Source: Symsagittifera roscoffensis (taxonomy: Eukaryota > Xenacoelomorpha > Acoela > Convolutidae). Taken from it: a stretch of DNA of 64,000 nt. This document shows positions 11,690 through 22,332 of the stretch, piece after piece (positions within the stretch are counted from its first letter, which is position 1; each line of letters begins with the position of its first letter). Made by a program: the position numbers and the translations under genes. The stretch covers positions 67,529,477 to 67,593,476 of the forward strand of contig NC_087066.1 in NCBI RefSeq assembly GCF_963678635.1, in the 5' to 3' direction. Under the pieces are notes generated by a model, which saw only the letters and a program-made list of their open reading frames with translations, had not been told where the DNA came from and did no database searches.

Positions 11690-12480
11690 ACATTCGCCCA
11701 AATACTACACAGCGACGGAGCGTAGAAAAAGTACCTATTAACGACTGGCAGGCGTCAATTACCTTAATCCTACTCGTTTTTCACCGTCTCGACCTTGCCA
11801 GTTGATTTTCTGGTCTGTCTAGGGCTAAGTAAAAAGTTACCATTTTTAGGCCATCAGTCAAACGACTTTTGATCAGCTTTCGTTTACATGCGAACACAAC
11901 CACATAGCTGAGTCTCGGCTCCTCAGACTACGTGATTGTCATTAAAAACACGGATCGAATAACCTAATTTAACATGTTTTTGTGTGACAGTTCTATATTA
12001 AATCCATTGGAGATGGATTGACCCTTTCCTCTTTCTAGCTACTCATATTCTAAAATATCAAACTATACCGGTGTTAATTTAAAGTTTCACGACATCCAAG
12101 TAGCTATACAGTCAGCTTTATACAGTCCCTTCACATAAAACAGTCTCTGGGGGACCGAGCCTCCGCTCCCGTGATCTTCCTGAGTTAACGCTCTTATCTC
12201 TTCCAATTTGTGGCACGGGAGGGTTCCGTGGTATCTTCCTTCCCCACTGAAGCTTCCTTCTCCACTAATATCCGCTGATAAGGGTCTTATCGTGCTTTGT
12301 TGCCACGATAAGAGGCTTTGTGTTTTTCGTCTCTTGTGCGACCGTTTTCCACAATATTTGGCGTTGTTCTGCTTTTTCGTCGTTTTTCGTCAAAATGGCC
12401 GTCTTTTTGTATTTCTCAGAAATATTCCCCTTCCGATCGAAATTTTGAAAATGAAAATTCTAGAATATTCCTACCCTCAT
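11690..12480 (-). repeat. LTR-like segment, also present at 60366-61130
   Basis: This stretch matches 60366-61130 along its length (for example CATTCGCCCAAA, GACGGAGCGTAGAAAAAGTA, CTTTTGATCAGCTTTCGTTTAC, GATTGAC.CTTTC and CACGATAAGAG). Read on the minus strand, the right limit begins TGAGGGTAGGAAT, a TG start as expected for an LTR. The left limit of the LTR is not clear because the second copy stops at 60366, so the true LTR may reach further into the GGAGGGT region. Confidence 0.6.
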
Positions 12481-12524
12481 TCGCAATACTTTTTCGTTAA
12501 TAAGACCTTTTTTCGTTTTATTTC

Positions 12525-13210
12525 GTGTCGCCGGAAGGTTGCGCTGTGCCATCTGGCAGAATGGCTAACCAACAACTCAGAATTGCGATAGGACTTCGAT
12601 TAGGATCAAAAATATGCGAACGGCATAAATGCGTGTGCGGAAAAGACGTTACCGAGGATGGTTGGCATGGTCTTTCTTGCCTCAAAAGTGCAAGGAGTTC
12701 CTCTAGGCATTCAAACCTGAATGCCCTTATAAAGGAGAGTCTATCATCTACTCACATACCGTCTGTTTTAGAACCACGGCACCTCTACAGTACCGATCAG
12801 AAGCGACCAGACGCTTTGACGCTCGTTCCATGTGCTGATGGTAAGCAGCTCTTGTGGGATGTAACGGTAGTAGACTCCTTAGCTCCTTGTAGGATTAGTG
12901 CCGGGTCTGTTTGTAACCCTGGTACGGCTGCCGCTGAAGCGGAAGAGCGAAAAATTGACAAGTATAAAGATCTTGTAAATGATGGATATCGTTTTCAACC
13001 GCTAGCTTTTGAAATTCAGGGCGTGGCCGGCCCCAGCACAGAAGTTTTTTGAGCAAGCTTTGTAAGAACCTAAGCATATGCACTGAGGAACCCAGAGCAG
13101 GCAGATTTTTAAAACAGAGAATCTCCCTGGCAATACAGATTGCAAACGCCGCTTGCGTACTCGGAACAATAAATGACAAAATAACTTTCGACGAAATATT
13201 TTACTTGTAA
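12525..13210 (+). pseudogene. C-terminal domain of an RT-bearing retroelement (zinc motif plus PD-(D/E)XK-like motif)
   Basis: A 175-codon frame (12525-13052) contains a Cys/His cluster (CERHKCVCGKDV, then GWHGLSC) followed by KRPDALTLVP and LLWDVTVVD. That order, with a downstream AAAEAEERK and QRISLAIQIANA helix, is the one I know from the C-terminal part of many invertebrate retroelement proteins downstream of a reverse transcriptase. The RPD...WDVT pair resembles a restriction-like endonuclease core. A one-base slip in a T run at 13045-13050 breaks the frame, and the remainder continues to a TAA at 13208-13210. No RT is present upstream, where the gypsy LTR-like end abuts, so it is a 5'-truncated fragment. 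The element family is not certain. Confidence 0.65.
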
Positions 13211-15538
13211 CACTTGTATATTATATTATCTCGTGTCGAGTTGCGTGTTCTTATTGAAGAAACGTAACCCGTATCGATTTTAATTGAAAAGGACTTAAAC
13301 GCTTGTCATCTTCTTTTATTATTATCACTTCCATATCTAGAAAATTCCAAGGATTTTGACTGGAATACATGATGAAGGGACTCATGACTGTAACCTCGGT
13401 TATTGTGATACTTTTGGTTTTGACCTTCTGATTACCCCTTAAGACAAAAAGAAGAAAAGAAAAAAAAATCTGCCTAGCAAGTTGAACAGACAAAAGAAAA
13501 TCTGAAGCTCGAGCGGTGTTTTGAAGCAAAGAAAATGCAGTGTCAATGTCTCAAAGAGATCCCGGAAAGCGAATTGGCAAAAAAAATAAAGGAAAAAGTT
13601 TACGAGATAGAGAACGGTACCATGAAATTACTGTTAGCAACAGGAAAAGTTGTTTGGCAAAAAAGTCAAACTCGAATCACTGGTTTGTAACCTTTGAATA
13701 TGAGAGCAGAATAGATCTGCAGCCAGACGAAAAAGTGAAAATTATGTGCAATTCTGTGATGGTGCCATGCAAAATTCTGAGCGCGCGCAGACCATCTGAA
13801 ATGAACAAACACCGGAATTTAGGCCTTTTCATACCAGAAGAAACGAGAACGCAGCCTCTGCCTGCTGGTAATGCAGACAACTCGAGTGTAAGGGGCATCA
13901 AGAGGAGCAGGTTGTCATAATGCATTATGAAGGAGTCTCAGCCATGCGAAGAGATGAAAACGAGGCAATGCCGAATTTGTTATTTTTGGGCTAGAACAGT
14001 TCTTCAAAATCTAAAGCTCGTCGAGTAAATCTGCTTCTCGGAAGTCGAGACATGACGTGCTTATCTACGAAAATAAATTTTTTTTTGCATTGAGCCTTGA
14101 AAACAAAATTCTGCGAATCAGCGAAACAAAGCTGAAAAATGAGGACACGAAGAACAAGCAAAGACGCGCCATCGACGCTGCGTACCAGAAAGAGTTGAGA
14201 AATTCGGAGGAATTCCTCAAACTGAATAAATTGAACTCTCGGATTATCCCGATGTTCTTCGAATGCATCCTGCCTTGCTACCTAAAGTTTTCCATGGAAA
14301 TCAAAATATAATGTATTTCCCTGCCAAAAAACACCCATAATAGCTGGGAAAATTACTGAGTGTTGCTCTGCTTGGACCTCAGGGTCTAACAGATGAAATG
14401 ATTGGTGCAAAGAGATCACGAAAGCGGAAAGAGGCCAATCGTGAACTAGTTGAGAATTTTGAAAAGTAATTTCCGAATACTTACAACTAGAAGCCACCCG
14501 GAAAGAAACGAGTAATCAGATACAATCGTTACTAGCCGTATTCTTCGGATGGGGAAGGCTGTGAGATTGTCGATAACTTTTCCTGGTGGCGTAAAAACAG
14601 CTTTTTCATCAAAGAGCGAGCTATTCTGTTTCTGAAGCTCAGTTTTGTTGGCAAATCGAGGGTTAATTGCCTTAAATAGCGAAGCTTGACCTTAGAGTGA
14701 GAGTGTTCTTACGACTCAATCAAATATGCGTCATTTGTAATACGCGTTGTGTCTTCTAAAAGAATCAATTTTCAACTTAAATGCTACAAGAATGATCTGC
14801 TTAAAGCTCGGCCCCCCTTAAACGATTAGGTTTCATTTCTCGTCAACATATACTTTGCGCGCGAATGTAACTATTCGTAGTTGTTTTCTTGGTTCTTTTG
14901 ACTACTCTGAGGAAACGACTTTAGATCGTGTTGCTTTCTAGATGCAATCGACTGGCACGTAAAAACAAACCCACTATTCAACATTTTGGGTTGTCAGTGG
15001 TTAAAGAGTGTTTGGGTTGTTTGAAACTTTTATTTGAGGTTGCTAAACAATAAAAGAGAGTGGGCGAAGGTTTGGAAGTAGCTTAGAAACTGCCGTTTCT
15101 ACTACTTCTGATGACCTTGAACCCCAATTGATTGACTCCAACCATGAAGAAAATTAAAGTCTCAAGAAGTCTTTGGCTTTGAGGGAGTGATATATAACCT
15201 ATTTTTCTCGTTAATGAATGTGACCGCCTGAATCATTGTTCGAGTTGCTACAAAGTTTTAACTATGGCCGTCTAATTCTTTAATTATTCTTTAATTATCT
15301 GAGCAAGGATTACAATGGTTTGACCATTCTGTGATATTTTCAAACAATCAATATTTTTTCGCAAGTGATGTACAGCTCCGCGTCATCTGTGCTCTTTTTT
15401 AAAAACTGGCGAGAAGGAATTAAAGGTCGCGAGACTGCAGACTGAAAAATTAGTGTCGCTAGTTTTAGATTCCATGCTTCCGACAATGTTTTACCAATGA
15501 ACTGCGAATAATGATCCTTTCAGGATGACTAAAAACTA
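13211..15538. other. no firm gene; two weak open frames
   Basis: Two plus-strand frames could be coding. 13540-13920 encodes 126 residues, basic, with HWFVTFEYESRIDLQPDEKV; another frame at about 13534-13690 starts MQCQCLKEIPESELAKK and also looks coding-like, which would fit a frameshifted relic. 14057-14311 encodes 84 residues, with AIDAAYQKELRNSEEFLKL. Neither is recognised and neither has clear splice sites. The rest (14312-15538) is AT-rich with no feature I can support. Confidence 0.3.
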
Positions 15539-16044
15539 ATGAACAAAAAAGAGTCCCAGTTTTTTACTTCAATTAGATTATCTTATTATTCTTTATACGT
15601 CAAGGTGTCTTTTGATAAAAAATTAGTGCAATTAGAAGAATCAGTTTTGAGAGACATGTGTATGGATGTGGTGCGTTCCGACGCACATCAGTTCATTAGC
15701 TCAGCCGTTCTTGAGGACCAGTATGTACGCTCTAAACTTGAGAAGCGAGAGCATATCTCGGCCTGTGATTTTGTATTCGAGTACTGGTTCAGGTAAATGA
15801 TTCTTTATAGTCCACACGATGTTCGCTATTCGTATGGCAACCATTTTTTAATATAACTAAATGTTTTAGCGATTGTTTTATTGGGGACAGCCACTCCTTG
15901 GTAGCAGGAGCAGATATCAGTCGCAATAATACTCGTAGACATCGACGCTCAGTAACCAAACTTCTACCGTATCAATTGAACATCCTTGTGAAAAGGGACG
16001 ATAAAATTAATAAGTCAGTATGTGGAGAGAGTGAATATTTTTAA
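15539..16044 (+). CDS. unrecognised protein, last two exons
   Basis: A plus-strand exon ends with ACDFVFEYWF at 15792 and is joined across a 77-nt GT-AG intron (15793-15869, GTAAAT to TTTTAG) to a second exon (15870-16044). That exon reads SDCFIGDSHSLVAGADISRNN and continues to a TAA. The phase is kept (AG|C gives Ser). The first in-frame ATG is at 15539, but an acceptor-like TTTCAG at about 15520 or an upstream exon could make the real start different. The part from about FDKKLVQLEESVLRDMC looks most gene-like, and the C-terminus is basic. I do not recognise the family. It ends only about 107 bp before the PISD start codon on the same strand, so the two may be co-transcribed. Confidence 0.5.
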
Positions 16045-16151
16045 TTTAGTTTTTAATGCATTTCAGCTACGAGTTATTTTACTTGGAACATTTTGATTGT
16101 TTCATACATTTGTACTTGAAATTGTCATCGATTTTGTTTTCAGACAATTCG

Positions 16152-19100
16152 ATGCCTCGATCGTTACTGAGGAAATCCCTGCTGGCAGTGGCTGCGGCAT
16201 CCGGCTCATATGGAACTGTTTGCTATTTGGTTCCTGAAAAGTTCGACAGTCAACTACTTTATGTCTACCGAAAACTTCCACTGAAGGTCGTTTCCTATTC
16301 TGTAGGTATGGTTTAATAGTTTTTCACCAATCCCTTTGATGCAGACAGTTTTAGTGAGGGAGACACAATTTAGGTCGAATGATGTCAGTTGACATCCCTC
16401 CAAGGTGGAGAACTCCAATTGTAGGATCTTTCTCTCGGCTTATTGCTGCAGACGAGTCAGAATTGAAGGAATGTGACCTGGAAAAGTATTCAACATTAAA
16501 CCAGTTTTTCTCGAGAGAATTGAAACCAGGCGCCAGGATCTTCCAAAAAAGCTCTCATGACAGTCAAGTTTGGTGTCCCAGTGATGGAGAAATTATTCAG
16601 TTCAGACCAGTTGGCTCTTCTATGGGATATACAGGTATATTCGCAGATCTTAGAATTGTTAGCAAGTGGTAAAAAGGCTTGAAATATCAGTTATTGGAAA
16701 TAGATGGTTTAGGGGCTACCAAAACCGAAGATTTTATGACAGTCAAGGATTGCTCATTCTCCCTATCTGAGTTTTTGGGTCCTCCTTTGACAGTAAAAGA
16801 GAACTCAACATCGGTGTCATCAATACAGAATAGACTGTGTCAGAACGATAGAAATTGTTTATATGCTTGCGCAATTTATCTCAGCCCTTCAGATTGTCAC
16901 AGATTTTACTCGCCTGTTGATTGGAAAGTCAATTTTGTTCGCCATTTTAGCGGTAAGGCACTTTTTGTTCCAACCATTTGCAAAATGCCGAGGAACTCTA
17001 TTTGGTTGTTTTAGTTTTTTTTGTTTTTCACGCAAAATCAGGTACCATAAGTAATCATCGGAATGGGTCGAGTTATATATCATATTAAAGTTTAGCCGTG
17101 ATTTGAACGACATTGAAATATTTTGAAAATTTTTTCTTGATGTCGAGAAAAAGCCGGCTTGAAGTTTTTGATTTGCGGGCTAATTTAGAGCTAATCAAAT
17201 CAGCGTGAAGGCTTACAGTCGCTTGTTTAAGCCTTGAAAACATAATTTTACTCCAGCAAAGTTAGTTTTTTGCTCCATTTTTGGAATCAAAAATTCAAAA
17301 AAATTGCAAAATTCGGAATATTTTTTTAATGATTTTTTTCGTGTTTGTTTTAGTCTTTTTCATTAATGCTGTTTTCCAATTAGCCAATTTAACTGTGATT
17401 GTTGATTATGCCGAAGTTCGATTTTTGTTCAGATCTTTTTCTCACACCACAGAAAAAAAGTTGAAAAAAAAACAAGTTTTTTTTAAGACTATGGTCGTAA
17501 CATTCTGTGCTATTTGCAAAGTGAGCGGCTATCCTTGTTTTCAATTTATGTATTTATTGTTCTAAGCAATTCTTGAAATGGGAAGGAACTACGGCGTAGG
17601 TTTTCGGGTGCTTTTTTCCGAGCGATTTTGGCAAGCTCAAAGAAAGCTTGCTGTGAGTCTTGCGTGGATGTGCAACCATGTTGTAGACCGTTGAGCCGTG
17701 ATTCAGACCCCAACAACAACAACTTCAAATAGTTGTCTTAGTTTCGAGAAAAGTTGTATGATTTTTTTGCGTTCTTCAGACTAAGTGAAATAGTTACGAG
17801 CGAAATAAAGAGAGATTGAACTACCAATTTAAATCTGCTCCGCTTGTCTTTTGCGATTAGCTAGTTGATTAAATAGGCACAGGGGCGGATCTAAATCGAA
17901 AAGTTTGTCGACTTTTTTCTTTTTTTTTTACGACTAAATTCATTTTATGAGCTCTCTCAAATCACTATACAGACCATATTTAGGCATTTATTGGAATATT
18001 TTGACCAACAAATCGCGTTTTTTCGGCGCGTGCTCCCCCATCCTCAAAATTAGAATGTTTTGCCGCCCTAGGCGCCGTTAGAAAAACTTTAGGGTCAGTC
18101 AGTCAAAAATGGATATCTCAAAGCAGTACAGAGTGGGGACCCTTTCGATCGGCAGGGGGTCGAATCCCTGAGGGCTGGGGGCGCCCTCCTAAATTCGCTG
18201 CTGCTCAAAATAGTACAAAGGGGGATCCTTGGGTCGGCAGGGGGTTGAATCGCTGAGAGGAAGGGGGCGTTCCCCCCTAAATCCGCTCGTGAATCGGCAT
18301 ATAGACTTTTTCCGGATACAGACAATCACTTGAATCATTCTGAGGCGGCAGTTTAAATAGCCGTTCTAATCATTTTGTTTCATTGTTGAACGGAAACCAA
18401 CGCTTGATGTTCAACTTTCTAGTTTTCGCTTGTTTTTTCCTATTATTTTCGCTTTGAGGTTTTATGGCACAAATGATTTCGGCCGATGTTAATTCTGTAT
18501 TGCTGCCTCAATAATCTTTGACCTCATTTGTGCTCTGATGGAGATCGTTTAGCTCAAAATTGCCTTGGCTCACCATGGTAGTCTGCCCAAGTTATGTCTG
18601 CTTTGTTACCGCTTGATAAATTTGTTTTTCTACACTTACTAAGCTTTGGCTATTGTGTTTCGGTGTTTTTCGTTTTTTGTCTATTCAGTGGCCTTCGTAC
18701 TTTTTTGACCAGCTGCCGTGCTTTTTGTGATATATCGCAAGTAACTGGAAGCTCCAAGTTACCCCCGTCTATTAATTTAGCTTTTATTTCCTCTCATTTG
18801 GCAGATTTTTACGTAATTCAATGGCCCTTTTTAAACAAAAAAGAAGAGTTTTTTTTCATTATTCATTAATCGTTGAAGTAGGAACATTCTCTGCTACTTT
18901 TAGAGCAACTAGCTATCCTTATGATAATAAAATTGTATCGGAAACTTTAATGTAGGTTCGCTTCTATCTGTCAGGCCGTCCATTTTGAAGTTCTTCAGCC
19001 GAACACTATCTGGTGGTAAGAGTGATGACAACATAAGTGCAGTGCTGAGTATACAAGAACGGTGTGTTATGGTTGGCGAGTGGAAGCACGGCTTTTTCGC

Positions 19101-19564
19101 TTTCACCGCTGTTGGTGCTTCAAATGTAGGATCGATTGACTTGAATCACTTTCCTCAAATTCGAACCAACATTAGACCCAAAAATGACAAGTTATACGAA
19201 GACCACATGCCAAAAAACGAGTGAGTTTGTTCTATAGTTCAATCTAAGTTTTTCTTCATTGCGATCATTTCTTCTGGTTAATAAAACAGATTTTCTGGTA
19301 TAATTTTAAGTAATAAAATCAACCGAAATTGAAAATCGTTTTGTCATTGATGATTTCAGCACCAAATACTGATTAGGTTCTTTCTATTTGCAATCAAATA
19401 AGATTCTGATTTGTTTCAGTTCAGTTGACTTGAAACTGAATATGGGCGATGAAGTTGGCAAGTTCAATCTGGGCTCTACCATTGTTCTTGTTTTTGAGGC
19501 GCCAAGAGGTTTGAAGTTGCGAGAAGTGTCTCAATGTAAAATTGGGCAACATATGATTGTTTAA
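16152..19564 (+). CDS. PISD: phosphatidylserine decarboxylase proenzyme, mitochondrial (five exons)
   Basis: Decarboxylates phosphatidylserine to phosphatidylethanolamine at the inner mitochondrial membrane. Exons read by splice sites and phase: 16152-16305, 16374-16634, 16677-16952, 18956-19220, 19420-19564. Exon 1 encodes a basic/hydrophobic start suited to mitochondrial targeting and membrane anchoring. The family motifs follow: LNQFFSRELKPGAR and CPSDGEI in exon 2, SEFLGPP and YLSPSDCHRFYSPVDW in exon 3, GEWKHGFFAFTAVGASNVGSI in exon 4, and FNLGSTIVLVFEAP in exon 5. LGST is the self-cleavage site, whose Ser becomes the pyruvoyl cofactor. The intron at 16635-16676 would be only 42 nt, which is the least certain junction. 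Intron 3 is 2.0 kb. An acceptor-like TTTTCAG ends 11 bases before the ATG, pointing to a 5' UTR intron or trans-splicing. Confidence 0.9.
16953..18955 (+). other. PISD intron 3
   Basis: Begins GTAAGG and ends TGTAG, joining HFSG to SLLSVRPS without phase change. It holds the hAT-type MITE at 17880-18291 and otherwise AT-rich DNA. Open frames inside it (for example 17281-17565 and 18594-18869) are low-complexity and hydrophobic, and I do not regard them as genes. Confidence 0.8.
17880..18291. mobile_element. 412-bp hAT-type MITE inside PISD intron 3
   Basis: The left end reads CAGGGGCGGATCTAAA and the right end CCTAAATCCGCTCGTG, an imperfect inverted pair. The flanks are AATAGGCA (17872-17879) and AATCGGCA (18292-18299), an 8-bp target duplication with one mismatch. 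Inside, a GC-rich unit of about 100 bp is duplicated in tandem (18120-18290), each copy with a GGCAGGGGGT.GAATC core. There is no coding capacity. The 8-bp duplication and CAGGGGCGG terminus fit non-autonomous hAT elements. Confidence 0.75.
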
Positions 19565-19577
19565 CAACTATGTAAAG

Positions 19578-19583
19578 AATAAA
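19578..19583 (+). promoter_or_regulatory. PISD polyadenylation signal
   Basis: AATAAA lies 13 bases after the PISD stop codon, followed by AT-rich DNA. It suggests a very short 3' UTR. Confidence 0.6.
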
Positions 19584-19584
19584 T

Positions 19585-21100
19585 AACGAAGATTTTATAT
19601 TTCTTTTATGTATTTTTAAAAACTCATTTCTTAATTAACTGACCTAAACTGCGGTTTTGTTTATTTGATAACATTTCAGTAAGGCTCATGAGTGAAACGC
19701 GCCAAGATGCGGAAGATGAGTAACGTACCTGAAGGGAGAGGCACCACCCCTGTCAGTTCTAATTCCTAAAGTTTTCCCAAAGGGTCCCCTGTGGCTGGCA
19801 CTATTTCACGATATTTTTCTTGTTGATTGAACTCATGCTTTTTAACCTTCGCGATAAGCAAGCAAGAGCGTTACAAACGGGTACTTGACCTGTTCCTTGA
19901 AAGAATTCGCAAGGGTTTAATTTTCAATTGCTTAATAAGTAATTCAAATTCAGCGGATAATGCTGAGCATTTGACGCATAGGAAAAATCACTGCTGGAGA
20001 CAAAACGTGGATTTATCACAGAACGGACTTTTTGAAGGTTCAGCTTTGTTCAATTTTCCTTTGAATATCTTTCGTAAAAAATTTAACGCTGCAGGTGCTT
20101 TAAATTCAATGTTTTTTGGGTCTTTACACATGTTTTGTTTGACAAAAGACGAGTTTTTGTAAGTTTTTGATACATCTACAAAATCATATTCACTCATTTT
20201 TGCATCGCACGTGGTGCAAAACTCTGCTTGCTTCTGTGTTTTAAGATGCCTTAGGCGTCCATATCTTCTGAATTTTGCGAATGTTGATGTTTTTCAATAA
20301 TTGAGTTTTCACTCATATAGGCCGTTCTGTCTTTTCCGGAAAAGGCAAAAAATTGCTCACGTTTATTTTTGTTTGACATGTGATTCTTGAAATTCAATTG
20401 CCACGCTGGGAAATCGAATCAGTTATTTCAACGGAAAAAGCTAGATTTTGTATTAAATCCGATTTTAGTTTTAATAATTTCTAGCAAAAAACGTTTTTCA
20501 ACATGCTTTAGCTTTATCCAACAAGTGTGAAACAGAAAAAAAATTTTAATTCGAAGATATCTATGGTCTTTTTTTCATTTGAAAATCAGAAAACGAAAAA
20601 ATCTTATTTTCTGCTTCCTGAAGTTCAACAAGTTGTCTCAAACCTCTTGTTTAAACTGCGATCTGTGAGGCTACTTCTTTCAACCCTAGTCGCAATTATT
20701 GTTGTTACTTTTGGTGGCTTGTTTAATTGGCTATTTAATAGCATATGCGTTGAGATTTGAATTTTGATTAGTTAACGCAGTTGATGCATTTTTGAACTCA
20801 TCAAAGGAGGCTATTCGTTTCATACCAGTGTAATAAATAAAACTCACTATGTGTAAGCAAATTAATTTTTGCATGTTTATACATTGCAATGCATAGAAAT
20901 GTTTTTCTTTTTTCCAGACTATGCAAGCTAGGTCCACTGAATGCCCTTATGTAAGGCTGTAACTATGATGCAAGCATAGGATGGGAGGAGGCCAGAGCAG
21001 TGGAGTGTTCAGGTTGGATGCATCCATCATACATTATTTAACGGGCGTTTTTCGTTTCGGCGTTAATTTCAATGAGTTTGAGTTTAGCAATCCTTTGGGG
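19585..21100. other. no gene seen; one short dispersed-repeat copy
   Basis: AT-rich DNA with no convincing frame. At about 19850-19895 the motif AAGCAAG.GCGTTACAAACGGGTACTTGACCT resembles the GCAAGGGTATTGCAACCGGGTACTAGACT repeat seen twice at 37885-38460. Confidence 0.4.
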
Positions 21101-21109
21101 AGATGCTGT

Positions 21110-21710
21110 CAGGATTGTCCCAGTAGTAGTAAAATTGGCCTCTAAATATGAAAACCTAAATTTTTAAGGTTTTCGAGAAACGACATTATTTTATGATTTT
21201 TTCAAAAAAATGGATATTAAAAACTTCAAAAAAGAGTTTCAAGTCTGGCTCCAAACATGACCGCTCAAAACCTTAGTTTCCGAGACATGCTTGAATTCGA
21301 AACATGAAAAATTTTCAAGTTAGATTTACAAAAAATTCAATTTTGAAATTCTAATTTGCATAGTGGGGTGTTGTCGAGGTAATCTAACGTTGGTTTATAT
21401 CGTTTATATCAGGCTTTCAAATATGACTTCTAAACCACTTTCAAATTTCGAATTTCGTGTTTTTAGGAAGTTTGAAGACTTCATAAAGCTTACATTAAAA
21501 AAAACACTTTTCGAAATTTGAAATTATCCACCCTTTGTTGGTTGATATCAAGGTTTTTTTCAGCATTTGAAAAAATGGCCCACACAAGTATGATGGCTCA
21601 AACTTTTCTAGTTCCCGAGACTTGGCTTTTTGTTAAATGTTTTTTAAATAAATTTTGATGTAAAAACTAGTTCTCAAATTTTGAAAATCTCGACCCGATC
21701 ATATGGCGGT
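21110..21710. repeat. degenerate tandem repeat array (same family as 44300-45500)
   Basis: Units of about 180-220 bp share the order GTGTTGTC.AGGTA, an ATGACTGCTC-like block, AGTTTTCGAGA.ATG, then an A/T-rich stretch with AAAATTTTCAA. The units are strongly diverged but keep the same order as those at 44300-45500. No coding frame. Confidence 0.55.
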
Positions 21711-21719
21711 GATCTTATG

Positions 21720-22326
21720 TTGGCCATCCACTCAACGAACGAGCCATTCATCTATCCTGTCATCCAAACAGCTATAAATCGCGCCATCCATCAACCAACC
21801 AGTCCTCCATCCATCTAGCCACCCATCCATTCAGCCTTCCATTCATCTCTCTATTCATACATTCACTCACCCTTTCATTTATCCCTTCCTTTAACAAGTT
21901 ATCCTTCCATTCATTAAGCCATCCAACCAACCAATCATCGATCTAACCAGTTATCCCTCCAGCCAGACAACTGAGCAGTCATCCATCAGTTCAGTCAGCA
22001 CTTAAGTCATCCATTATTTCAACCATCCAGCCATTTATCCATTCACTCGTTCATCTATACAAGCATCCCTTGATCTCTACACCCGTCTCTCATATATCCA
22101 TGTACCCATGCCTCCTCCCAACCGGGTATTCATCGAGCCACTGTCCATCTAGGCATTGACTGATCCGTTCAACCACCCATTCATCTATCTAGCCATTCAA
22201 CCAGCCAATCATACATCAGTGAAGCCATCAAGTCATCTAGCCATTCATCGATCAAGACATTTGGCCATCCAGTCAACCTATCGATATAGCCCTTGATCCA
22301 ATTTGTCATTTATCCATTCATCCAAC
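21720..22326. repeat. CATC/CCAT-rich degenerate microsatellite, left part
   Basis: Dense ATCCATCC, AGCCATCC and CATTCATC words in a loosely periodic array. The array is interrupted at GATGTA by the 14.75 kb element and resumes at 37093, so it was a single array before insertion. Confidence 0.85.
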
Positions 22327-22332
22327 GATGTA
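22327..22332. other. target-site duplication GATGTA, left
   Basis: GATGTA directly precedes the element's AG terminus and is repeated at 37087-37092 directly after its CT terminus. A 6-bp duplication is the size made by Polinton integrase. Confidence 0.85.

Larger units (their letters stand above)
1..12480 (-). mobile_element. Ty3/gypsy LTR retrotransposon, decayed, 3' end outside window
   Basis: Minus-strand order is LTR-like end, leader, gag, zinc knuckles, aspartic protease, reverse transcriptase, RNase H and integrase, which is the Ty3/gypsy order (integrase after RT/RNase H). The coding strand carries nonsense codons at 3685-3687 and 3181-3183 and frame changes near 3100, 2030-2130 and 1735, so this copy cannot make an intact polyprotein. 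Coding DNA here is more GC-rich than the surrounding AT-rich DNA. The 3' LTR would lie left of the window. The right limit is set by where similarity to 60366-61130 stops, near 12480, and is approximate. Confidence 0.9.
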
